Below, piece by piece: positions 1 to 5,716 of a DNA stretch of 6,328 bases. The stretch is taken from the NCBI GenBank assembly GCA_903916165.1, contig CAIWVR010000428.1, positions 1 through 6,328 of the forward strand, given 5' to 3'. Source of the DNA: an uncultured Hyphomicrobiales bacterium (GTDB lineage: Bacteria > Pseudomonadota > Alphaproteobacteria > Rhizobiales > Beijerinckiaceae). How positions within the stretch are numbered: the stretch's first letter is position 1; each line of letters starts with the position of its first letter. The translations under genes were made by a program, and so were the position numbers. Under the pieces are notes generated by a model. The model saw only the letters and a list, made by a program, of their open reading frames with translations. It searched no databases and was not told where the DNA came from.

Positions 1-1371
1 ATGGTGCCCGCCGCCAAGATTCTCGAGGCCGCGCGGCGCGAGAATGTCGACATCATCGGCCTGTCGGGCCTCATCACGCCCTCGCTGGAGGAAATGTCCT
101 TCGTCGCCGCGGAGATGGAGCGGCAGGGCTTTTCCGTGCCGCTGCTGATCGGTGGGGCGACAACCAGCCGCGTGCATACAGCGGTCAAGATCCACCCGAA
201 TTACAGGGGCGGCCAGACAGTCTATGTCACGGATGCGAGCCGCGCCGTGGGTGTGGTGTCAGCCCTGCTCTCGCCCGACAACAAGGCGCACTATGTCGAA
301 ACACTGCGCGCCGAATACAGGAAAGTGGCCGACGCCCATTCACGCGCCGAGCACGACAAGCAGCGCCTGCCGCTGTCGCGCGCCCGCGCCAATGCCGTGA
401 AGATTGACTGGTCCGGGTATAAGCCCACGAGGCCGACGTTTCTGGGCACGCGCGTCTTCGGCACTTATGATGTCGCCAATCTTGCGCCCTATATCGACTG
501 GACGCCCTTCTTCCAGACCTGGGAACTGAAAGGGCGCTTCCCCGCCATTCTCGAAGACGAGACATACGGCGAGTCAGCGCGCCAGCTTTACGAGGATGCG
601 CAGGCCATGCTCAGGCGCATCATCGACGAGCGCTGGTTCCAGCCCAAGGCCGTGATCGGCTTCTGGCCCGCCAATGCTGTGGGCGATGACATCGCGCTCT
701 TCACCGGCGATTCGCGCACACAGACGCGTGCAACCCTGCACACGCTGCGCCAGCAATTGCAGCGCCGCGATGGCAATCCCAATGTCGCGCTGTCGGATTT
801 CGTCGCGCCCGCATCGAGCGGCGTGACGGATTATGTCGGCGGCTTTGTCGTCACGGCGGGCGTCGAGGAAGAACGCATCGCGGAGCGCTTCGCGCGCGCC
901 AATGACGATTACCAGTCGATCATGGTGAAGGCGCTGGCCGACCGTATCGCGGAAGCCTTTGCCGAGCAGATGCATGAACGCGTGCGCCGCGAGTTCTGGG
1001 CCTATGCGCCCGATGAGCAGCTCACCAACGAACAGCGCATCAACGAGGCCTATCCCGGCATCCGTCCGGCGCCGGGCTATCCGGCGCAGCCCGATCACAC
1101 CGAGAAGAAGACGCTGTTCGAGCTTCTCGACGCGGAGCGGCGCATTGGCGTGCGGCTGACGGAATCCTTTGCCATGTGGCCGGGCTCGTCAGTGTCTGGC
1201 CTCTATATCGCGCAGCCGGAGAGCTATTATTTCGGCGTCGCCAAGGTCGAACGCGACCAGGTCGAGGATTATGCCGCGCGCAAGGGCATGGAGGTGAGCG
1301 AGGTCGAGCGCTGGCTGTCGCCGATCCTCAATTACAACCCGGCCTCGCTGGTTCTCGACGCGGCGGAATAG
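1..1371 (+). CDS. metH: B12-dependent methionine synthase, C-terminal part (5' end outside window)
   Basis: MetH transfers a methyl group from 5-methyltetrahydrofolate through cobalamin to homocysteine, making methionine in the cytosol. The 456 visible residues match the last third of E. coli MetH from memory. Residues 1-100 are the end of the cobalamin-binding Rossmann domain (LSGLITPSLEEM, PLLIGGATTS, VYVTDASRAVGVV). Residues about 130-456 are the S-adenosylmethionine-binding reactivation domain. There, YIDWTPFF carries the Asp equivalent to E. coli D946 (D166 here), and IRPAPGYPA carries the equivalents of R1134 and Y1139 (R355, Y360). LTESFAMWPG and RDQVEDYAARKGM are also typical. The ATG at base 1 is an internal Met (family context VMVPA), so the gene is cut by the window edge; the DxHxxG cobalamin motif, homocysteine and folate domains lie upstream. 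The domain ends normally at TAG with no sign of damage. Confidence 0.97.
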   Translation: MVPAAKILEAARRENVDIIGLSGLITPSLEEMSFVAAEMERQGFSVPLLIGGATTSRVHTAVKIHPNYRGGQTVYVTDASRAVGVVSALLSPDNKAHYVETLRAEYRKVADAHSRAEHDKQRLPLSRARANAVKIDWSGYKPTRPTFLGTRVFGTYDVANLAPYIDWTPFFQTWELKGRFPAILEDETYGESARQLYEDAQAMLRRIIDERWFQPKAVIGFWPANAVGDDIALFTGDSRTQTRATLHTLRQQLQRRDGNPNVALSDFVAPASSGVTDYVGGFVVTAGVEEERIAERFARANDDYQSIMVKALADRIAEAFAEQMHERVRREFWAYAPDEQLTNEQRINEAYPGIRPAPGYPAQPDHTEKKTLFELLDAERRIGVRLTESFAMWPGSSVSGLYIAQPESYYFGVAKVERDQVEDYAARKGMEVSEVERWLSPILNYNPASLVLDAAE

Positions 1372-1379
1372 CCCGCCCT

Positions 1380-1392
1380 CGTCATGGCGAGG
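1380..1392. repeat. Possible fragment of the palindromic repeat after metH
   Basis: Nine bases after the metH stop, CGTCATGGCGAGG differs by one base from the outer end of the full repeat copies (CGTCATTGCGAGG). Bases 1381-1392 are also an exact reverse complement of 1541-1552, the right end of the first full copy. It may be a decayed or truncated copy, but it is short and could be chance. The rest of 1393-1461 shows nothing I can name. Confidence 0.35.
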
Positions 1393-1461
1393 TGATGGGC
1401 GACAACCACCGTCCTTGCGAGCGCTCCAGCATATTCACCGAGAACCATAAACCTCAAGTTC

Positions 1462-1552
1462 GTCATTGCGAGGAGCGAAGCGACGCGGCAATCCATCTTC
1501 GGGCACCATCGCAAGATGGATGGCCGCGTCGCCTCCGGCTCCTCGCCATGAC
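1462..1552. repeat. Long palindromic intergenic repeat, copy A
   Basis: This is an imperfect inverted repeat of about 91 bases. The left arm begins GTCATTGCGAGGAGCG and the right arm ends GGCTCCTCGCCATGAC, around a loop near 1499-1513. The arms pair with a few mismatches and small bulges, giving a hairpin of about 35-40 bp. A run of 27 bases (1506-1532) is identical to 1700-1726 in copy B. It lies between metH and the receptor gene and could act as a transcription or RNA-decay barrier, but that is inference. The family resembles non-autonomous REP/MITE-like repeats of Bradyrhizobium-type genomes; no transposase is present here. Confidence 0.85.
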
Positions 1553-1563
1553 AAGCAGAGTCC

Positions 1564-1592
1564 TCGACGCGGCTGATGCGCCCGGCTATATT
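1564..1592 (+). promoter_or_regulatory. Candidate sigma-70-type promoter for the receptor gene
   Basis: TCGACG (1564-1569, four of six matches to TTGACA) is separated by 17 bases from TATATT (1587-1592, five of six matches to TATAAT). A start of transcription near 1599 would give a leader of about 36 bases with the Shine-Dalgarno site at 1623-1628. It sits in the only non-repeat stretch between copies A and B. This is a motif match only; in GC-rich DNA the AT-rich TATATT stands out. Confidence 0.35.
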
Positions 1593-1622
1593 TCCACCCG
1601 CACAGGGCACCAAGTCCCCGGC

Positions 1623-1628
1623 GGGAGG
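1623..1628 (+). promoter_or_regulatory. Ribosome binding site fixing the receptor start
   Basis: GGGAGG ends six bases before the ATG at 1635, an ideal spacing, and supports that start over the in-frame ATG at 1710. The open frame also extends upstream of 1635, but no comparable site supports a start there and it would translate copy A of the repeat. Confidence 0.7.
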
Positions 1629-1634
1629 AACGAC

Positions 1635-2744
1635 ATGAGCAACAACATCAGCCTCGTCATTGCGAGGAGCGAAGCGACGAAGCCATCCATCGTCGGCCGC
1701 CATCGCAAGATGGATGGCCGCGTCGCTTCGCTCCTCGCAATGACGATGACGGGGATTGCGGCTTTACCTGCAAGCGCACGAGCCGACGCAACCGAAGATT
1801 TCTACAAGGGCCGCACGCTCAACATGATCATCGGCCTGGGCGAAGGCGGCGGTTATGATTTCTCGGCGCGGCTCGTCGCGCAGCATCTGGGCGACTTCCT
1901 GCCCGGCAAGCCAACCATCGTGCCGCGCAACATGCCAGGTGCCGGCTCCATCGCCGCCGCCGAGCACGTTTATAATATCGCGCCCAAGGACGGCGCGACC
2001 ATCGCGCTGTTCCAGCCGACCTTCGTGCTCGAAAAGATCACCGACAAGGCGCGCAAGTTCGAGCCGGAGAAATTCGGCTGGATCGGCCGCGTCGACCAGG
2101 CGGTGCTCGTCGGTCTCGTCTTCAAAAGCGCCAAGGCGCAGAGCATCGACGAGATCAAGCGCACCGAGACCGTGCTCTCGGCCAATGCGGCGGCGGGCAC
2201 CTCGGCGACGATTCCCTGGGCGCTGAACCGGCTGATCGGCACGAAATTCAAGGTGATCCTGGGCTATTCATCGAGCGCTGCCATGGGCCTCGCGCTCGAG
2301 CGCGGCGAGGCCGACGGCATCGGCTCGACGAGCTGGGATTATCTGCAGACGAAGCAGGAATGGTTCGACGAGAAAAAAATCAAGGTGCTCTACACGATCG
2401 CGCTGGAGCGCTATCACGAGATTCCCGACGTGCCGACCGTGCTCGAGCTCACCAATGTCGAGCAGGATCGCAACGTGCTGAAGCTGATGGCGAGCACCTC
2501 CTCCATCGGCCGCGCCTTCCTCACGACGCCCGGCGTGCCGCCCGAGCGGCTCGCGGCTTTGCGCGCCAGTTTCGAGAAGATGACAAAGGACGAGGGCTTT
2601 CTTGATGACGCCAAACGCCGCAAGCTGGGTGTCGATCCCATGGCCGGCGACAAGCTGCAGACGTTGATGTTGGATGTCTCCACGCAGCCGGACGCAGTGA
2701 TCGAGGCGATGAAGAAGGCAGTCCTGCCGCCGGGGAAGGAATAG
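1635..2744 (+). CDS. Periplasmic TctC/Bug-type solute-binding receptor with a repeat-derived N-terminus
   Basis: The 369-residue product looks like an extracytoplasmic receptor of the tripartite tricarboxylate transporter (Bug) family, which captures organic acids or similar solutes in the periplasm. Visible marks are the start of the mature domain (FYKGRTLNMIIGLGEGGGYD, residues 56-75), NMPGAGSIAAAEHV at 99-112 (the usual NRPGAGG-like loop), the APKDGATIAL strand, and a C-terminal lobe with TTPGVPPERLAALR. The signal peptide is hydrophobic from about V30 to L44 and ends ASARA, so cleavage is expected after A50, leaving a mature chain of about 319 residues, normal for the family. Residues about 7-37 are encoded by a palindromic repeat (1655-1745), giving an unusually long N-terminal stretch with several basic residues. 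M26, at base 1710, is an alternative start that would give a classic 25-residue signal peptide but lacks a clear ribosome site. No TctA or TctB membrane genes are adjacent, as is common for Bug receptors. The ligand cannot be predicted; the sequence is a divergent member of the family. Confidence 0.8.
   Translation: MSNNISLVIARSEATKPSIVGRHRKMDGRVASLLAMTMTGIAALPASARADATEDFYKGRTLNMIIGLGEGGGYDFSARLVAQHLGDFLPGKPTIVPRNMPGAGSIAAAEHVYNIAPKDGATIALFQPTFVLEKITDKARKFEPEKFGWIGRVDQAVLVGLVFKSAKAQSIDEIKRTETVLSANAAAGTSATIPWALNRLIGTKFKVILGYSSSAAMGLALERGEADGIGSTSWDYLQTKQEWFDEKKIKVLYTIALERYHEIPDVPTVLELTNVEQDRNVLKLMASTSSIGRAFLTTPGVPPERLAALRASFEKMTKDEGFLDDAKRRKLGVDPMAGDKLQTLMLDVSTQPDAVIEAMKKAVLPPGKE
1655..1745. 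repeat. Palindromic repeat copy B, inside the receptor coding sequence
   Basis: This is a nearly perfect inverted repeat. The left arm CGTCATTGCGAGGAGCGAAG is matched by a right arm ending with its exact complement, with only a few mismatches near the loop (about 1690-1706). It starts 20 bases after the ATG at 1635 and is translated in frame as VIARSEATK...MDGRVASLLAMT without a stop. The right arm supplies the start of the signal-peptide hydrophobic core. In mRNA it would form a hairpin of about 36 bp immediately downstream of the initiation region. Confidence 0.88.
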
Positions 2745-2748
2745 GTTT

Positions 2749-2842
2749 CGTCATTGCGAGGAGCGCAGCGACGCGGCAATCCATCTAGCGGCAGCCACCC
2801 GAAGATGGATTGCCGCGTCGCCTGCGGCTCCTCGCAATGACG
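2749..2842. repeat. Palindromic repeat copy C after the receptor gene
   Basis: This inverted repeat begins four bases after the receptor stop codon. The arms (CGTCATTGCGAGGAGC on the left, GCTCCTCGCAATGACG on the right) pair over about 39 bp with two single-base bulges, around a loop near 2789-2803. The loop aligns with those of copies A and B in the same orientation. Its position suggests it could protect the receptor mRNA 3' end or hinder read-through, but no U-run follows it. Bases 2843-2909 form the short upstream region of the next gene. Confidence 0.87.
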
Positions 2843-2897
2843 AGGCGGATAACGCACAGCGACGGGCCTGCGTCCGCATTTTCGCCCCATTGTCTGC

Positions 2898-2903
2898 TAT
2901 GAT
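2898..2903 (+). promoter_or_regulatory. Candidate -10 element just before the small secreted-protein gene
   Basis: TATGAT (five of six matches to TATAAT) ends six bases before the ATG at 2910, so transcription would start at or next to the ATG, giving a leaderless message. That would fit the lack of a Shine-Dalgarno site upstream of this start. No good -35 element is visible at 16-18 bases, so the call is weak. Confidence 0.22.
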
Positions 2904-2909
2904 GGAAAT

Positions 2910-3233
2910 ATGATCTTTCGTGTCGCCGCACTCGTTCTTCTTCTGGTCAGCCCTGTCCACGCGCAAGACGCGGTGCCGGAGGGTTGCGGCTCGTGCACGG
3001 CGCTGGATCGCGTGACCATGGCGGATCCTGTCCTGCCTTTACCTCTGCCGACACCGCCGCAAAAATATGTGGCCGACAAGGGCAAGGCCTTCGAGCTGGT
3101 CGTTCCGGGCACGCAGAACACGATCACCGTCTATCACATGCCGGGTGTCGGCATGTGGGTGAGCAGTCTCGCGCCGGGCGGCATTTTTGTTCGCCCGAAG
3201 AGCAACCAGCTCGCCGTCGAAATGAAATTTTAA
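2910..3233 (+). CDS. Small secreted protein of unknown function
   Basis: The product is 107 residues and I do not recognise its family. Residues 1-18 form a clear Sec signal peptide: a short basic start (MIFR), a hydrophobic run AALVLLLVSPV, and HA before a likely cleavage between A18 and Q19. The mature chain of about 89 residues is therefore expected in the periplasm or outside. It begins with a CGSC pair (C26, C29), continues with a proline-rich stretch (LPLPTPP, about 44-50), and ends in a probably beta-rich region (FELVVPG, NTITVYHMPG, GIFVRPKSNQ). There is no transmembrane segment after the signal. No convincing ribosome site precedes the ATG. It lies 67 bases after repeat copy C, probably as its own transcription unit, and its TAA overlaps the stop codon of the opposing amidase gene. 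Confidence 0.72.
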   Translation: MIFRVAALVLLLVSPVHAQDAVPEGCGSCTALDRVTMADPVLPLPLPTPPQKYVADKGKAFELVVPGTQNTITVYHMPGVGMWVSSLAPGGIFVRPKSNQLAVEMKF

Positions 3234-3985
3234 GGCACCACGCCCGCGATAAGATCGCGCAGCGTCATGATGGTGGAGGCATCGGCCACGCCATCCACCC
3301 GTGCGCGGCGAAAATGCCGCTGAAAGGCGCGCACCACCTGCTCGGTTCCCGCATCGAACACGCCCGTGACCGCAATTGCATAGCCATAGATCCCGAACAT
3401 GGCCTGCAGCGCCTGCACCGGCTGTCCCTCGTCGCCCAGCGCAAAGAAACGTCCGCCTGCAATCGGCGCCGGCGGCACGAGATGGCCGATCCCGCGCGCA
3501 TGCAGCGCGTCCCAGGCAAATAGCTCGCCCGGATCGCATTTGCGCGATGGCGCGACATCAGAATGCGCCAGCACGCGCTCCGGCCGGATCTGATGGCGGG
3601 CGCAAAGATCGGCACATAATGCGATGGTCGCCTCGATCTGCGCGGGCGCGAAGGGCGGCGATCCGCCCGCATGACCGGGATTGACGATTTCGATCCCGAT
3701 CGAGCGGGAGTTGATGTCGCTCTCGCCCTTCCAGCTCGCGGCACCCGCATGCCAGGCGCGCCGCGATTCCGGGACGAGCTGCAAGATTGCGCCGTCCTCC
3801 CAGATAAAATAATGCGCGGAGACCTCGCTCAAGGGATTGGTCAGCCGCATCAGCGCCTCGGCGCCGGTCGGCATGCCAGTATAGTGGAGAATGATCATGT
3901 CCGGCGCGCCGCCCTTGCGCTCGCCATGGTTGGGCGAGGGAAAGACTTTGGCGGCGACGGGGGACTCCGGCTTGGGCTGGCTCAT
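3230..3985 (-). CDS. N-acetylmuramoyl-L-alanine amidase, AmpD type, with peptidoglycan-binding domain
   Basis: This 251-residue Amidase_2 enzyme cuts the bond between N-acetylmuramic acid (or anhydro-MurNAc) and the peptide stem, a step in cell-wall recycling. The expected zinc ligands are H34 (in ILHYTGM), H141 and D151 (in AHSDVAPSRKCDPG); E99 (in IGIEIVNPGH) and K149 fit the catalytic residues of AmpD. Residues about 180-248 form a PG_binding_1 domain (GDEGQPVQALQAMFGIYGY, TGVFDAGTEQVVRAFQRHFR). There is no signal peptide or lipobox, so a cytosolic AmpD-like role is favoured, although the appended binding domain is also seen in AmiD-type enzymes; hence no symbol is given. The start is chosen at MSQPKPES because the upstream open frame only shadows xseA. 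It has no strong ribosome site at normal spacing. It lies 67 bases after xseA and is probably co-transcribed with it. Confidence 0.9.
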   Translation of the reverse strand: MSQPKPESPVAAKVFPSPNHGERKGGAPDMIILHYTGMPTGAEALMRLTNPLSEVSAHYFIWEDGAILQLVPESRRAWHAGAASWKGESDINSRSIGIEIVNPGHAGGSPPFAPAQIEATIALCADLCARHQIRPERVLAHSDVAPSRKCDPGELFAWDALHARGIGHLVPPAPIAGGRFFALGDEGQPVQALQAMFGIYGYAIAVTGVFDAGTEQVVRAFQRHFRRARVDGVADASTIMTLRDLIAGVVP

Positions 3986-4035
3986 CCCGGCTTCATACCT
4001 GCTGGATGATGACGCGCAAAGCCTCCTGCGCTCAT
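3982..4035 (-). other. Possible 17-residue leader ORF between xseA and the amidase
   Basis: In the 67-base gap, an ATG at 4035 opens a 17-codon frame whose TGA overlaps the amidase ATG as ATGA, the arrangement used for translational coupling. An AGGAGG (minus strand, 4022-4027) lies inside it, too far (36 bases) from the amidase ATG to serve that start directly. The little ORF itself has no ribosome site. It may be chance; the rest of the gap shows nothing else. Confidence 0.15.
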
Positions 4036-4052
4036 GATTGCAAGGCACCAAG

Positions 4053-5627
4053 CTAGAACAATGTCCCCTGCCCGGCTTTCGCCGGTTTTTTCGCGGCACC
4101 CTTTTTCGGCCCCGCTGCGACGCCCGCGACGGCTCCCACGCGGCCGTCCGCGAATTCGATATCAAGGCGCGCTCCGCTTTCCACATCGGCGGCGGTGCGC
4201 AGCGGGCGGCCCTGCTCGTCGCGCACCAGCGCGAAGCCGCGCGCCAGCACATTGTGGTAGCTGTAGGAGTCCAGCAGTTTGGCCAGCGCCGCGAGCCGGT
4301 CGATGCGGCGCTCCTGCGGCTTGGCTGACGCGGCGCGCAGCCGCAGGCTTGCCTGCTCCAGCTGGCGGCGGGCGTTGGCGGCGGCCTGTCTTTCCAGCGT
4401 GATGCGGCTGGCGAAGGCCCGCGTGAGACGGCCCTGCAGGTCCTCGACCTGCTGGCGCGGGCGCTGCAGAAGCAGGCGGCCGGCGCGGCGCAAATTGGCC
4501 CCCGCTTCACGCGTCTCGCCCTGACGGCGCGCAAATTCCGCCTGCGGCGAATGACGCGCCAGTAGCTGCGCGGCGCGGCCCAGCTGCAGGCTCCGCGCGC
4601 GCAGACCCGACACCATGCGCTCGGCCAGGCGCTCTCCGGCGCGGTCGAGCCGCTGGCGCGGGATCGCCACCACATCCTCACCACCGGGCAGCGCGCGCAC
4701 AAGCCCGCGCAGATCGTTGCGGCGGATGTCGAGCAGGCGGCGCATGGCGGCGCGGTGGCGGGCCGCAAAGCCGGTGGTCTGCGCGAGCAGGTCGGCCTGA
4801 ACGGGCACGGCCATTTCCGCCGCGGCTGTCGGCGTCGGCGCGCGCACATCGGCGGCGTAATCGATCAGCGTCGTATCGGTCTCGTGGCCCACCGCCGAGA
4901 TGAGCGGAATGTCGCTGGCGGCCGCCGCGCGCACGACGATCTCCTCATTAAAACCCCAGAGATCTTCCAGCGAGCCGCCGCCGCGCGCGACGATCAGCAC
5001 ATCGGGGCGCGGAATGCGCCCGCCCTCGGGCAGCGCGTTAAAGCCGTCGATGGCGCGCGCGACCTCCGCCGCGCTGGTCTCGCCCTGCACCCGCACCGGC
5101 CACACCAGCACGTGACGCGGAAAGCGGTCGGCGAGGCGATGCAGGATATCGCGGATGACGGCACCAGTCGGCGAGGTGATGACGCCGATGACCTTTGGCA
5201 TGAATGGCAGCAATTGCTTGCGGGCGGGATCGAACAGACCCTCCGCCCGCAGCTTTTCGGTGCGCAGGTTCAGCAGCGCAAGCAGCGCGCCCACACCTGC
5301 CGGCTCGATGCTGTCGACGACAATCTGGTAGGTCGACTTGCCCGGGAAGGTGGTGATCTTGCCGGTGGCAATAACCTCCATGCCCTCCTCGGGCCGCACG
5401 CGCAGCCGCGCGAAGGAGCCCTTCCACATCACCGCATCGATCCGGGCGGTGGCGTCCTTCAGACAGAAATAGACATGTCCGGAGGAATGCGGGCCCCGAT
5501 AGCCCGAAATCTCGCCGCGCACGCGCACATAGCCGAACCGGTCCTCGATGGTGCGCTTGAGCGCGCCCGAGAGCTCGGAGACGGAGAGTTCGGCGGCATT
5601 GGAGGGGGGAGAATCCTGCGGTGGCAT
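4053..5627 (-). CDS. xseA: Exodeoxyribonuclease VII large subunit
   Basis: XseA is the catalytic subunit of exonuclease VII, which with several copies of small XseB degrades single-stranded DNA from both ends, acting in repair and in removing excess single strands. The 524 residues show an N-terminal OB-fold DNA-binding domain (about 13-112: SVSELSGALKRTIEDRFG, VRVRGEISGYRGPHSSGH, VYFCLKD). The catalytic core follows from about 135 (PKVIGVITSPTGAVIRDIL). The four residues reported as essential in E. coli (D155, R205, H238, D241) correspond to D160, R215 (in VARGGGSLEDLW), H248 and D251 (in SAVGHETDTTLIDYAADVRAPTPTAAAEM). A long Arg/Gln/Ala-rich helical region follows (about 275-450), as expected for the coiled-coil arm, and the tail is Lys-rich, ending GTLF. 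The start is the ATG at 5627; no strong ribosome site precedes it, but the residues right after match the family N-terminus. xseB is not in the window. Confidence 0.97.
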   Translation of the reverse strand: MPPQDSPPSNAAELSVSELSGALKRTIEDRFGYVRVRGEISGYRGPHSSGHVYFCLKDATARIDAVMWKGSFARLRVRPEEGMEVIATGKITTFPGKSTYQIVVDSIEPAGVGALLALLNLRTEKLRAEGLFDPARKQLLPFMPKVIGVITSPTGAVIRDILHRLADRFPRHVLVWPVRVQGETSAAEVARAIDGFNALPEGGRIPRPDVLIVARGGGSLEDLWGFNEEIVVRAAAASDIPLISAVGHETDTTLIDYAADVRAPTPTAAAEMAVPVQADLLAQTTGFAARHRAAMRRLLDIRRNDLRGLVRALPGGEDVVAIPRQRLDRAGERLAERMVSGLRARSLQLGRAAQLLARHSPQAEFARRQGETREAGANLRRAGRLLLQRPRQQVEDLQGRLTRAFASRITLERQAAANARRQLEQASLRLRAASAKPQERRIDRLAALAKLLDSYSYHNVLARGFALVRDEQGRPLRTAADVESGARLDIEFADGRVGAVAGVAAGPKKGAAKKPAKAGQGTLF

Positions 5628-5675
5628 GGGCTGTTTATGCCCGATTGAGCCTGCGAGAGGAAGGGAGACGCAAAT

Positions 5676-5707
5676 CCCTCTCCCGCGGCGCGCAGGGCGG
5701 GAGGGGG
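5676..5707. terminator. GC-rich hairpin between pobA and xseA
   Basis: CCCTCTCCCGC (5676-5686) pairs with GCGGGAGGGGG (5697-5707) across a 10-base loop, with one T:G position. It begins 9 bases beyond the pobA stop, a usual place for a terminator, but read on the minus strand only ATTT follows, a poor U-run. The sequence resembles the CCCTCTCCC/GGGAGAGGG intergenic hairpins common in rhizobial genomes, so it may be a small dispersed repeat instead. The remainder of 5628-5716 shows no clear promoter. Confidence 0.45.
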
Positions 5708-5716
5708 CGTGCGCGG

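Noticed and set aside
574..1098. 174-residue minus-strand open frame inside metH
   Set aside because: It is antisense to conserved MetH activation-domain codons and shows no recognisable motif.
1176..1634. Upstream extension of the receptor reading frame to 1176
   Set aside because: It overlaps the end of metH in another frame, runs through repeat copy A, and has no start signal like the GGGAGG site before 1635.
1332..1703. Minus-strand open frame across repeats A and B
   Set aside because: Its peptide (such as VASLLAMTN) is simply the translated palindrome; such frames arise wherever the repeat occurs.
1462..2842. CRISPR array
   Set aside because: The repeats are about 91 bases, palindromic, irregularly spaced and flank or lie within a gene; there are no regular spacers or cas genes.
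2899..2913. Tiny ORF ATGATGGAAATATGA overlapping the start of the small secreted protein
   Set aside because: It has four codons and no ribosome site; the overlap is most likely coincidental.
2984..3523. 179-residue plus-strand frame spanning the end of the small secreted gene and the amidase
   Set aside because: It overlaps two better-supported genes, has no signal or domain, and has shadow-like composition.
3986..4849. Amidase frame open for a further 288 codons, suggesting a larger fusion protein
   Set aside because: This stretch lies mostly opposite a different frame of xseA, is Arg/Pro/Cys-rich low-complexity translation typical of shadow frames in GC-rich genes, and has no domain.
4755..5648. 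297-residue plus-strand open frame antisense to xseA
   Set aside because: Xse A has full family motifs on the other strand; this frame's composition (His, Arg, Gly rich) and lack of motifs mark it as a shadow.
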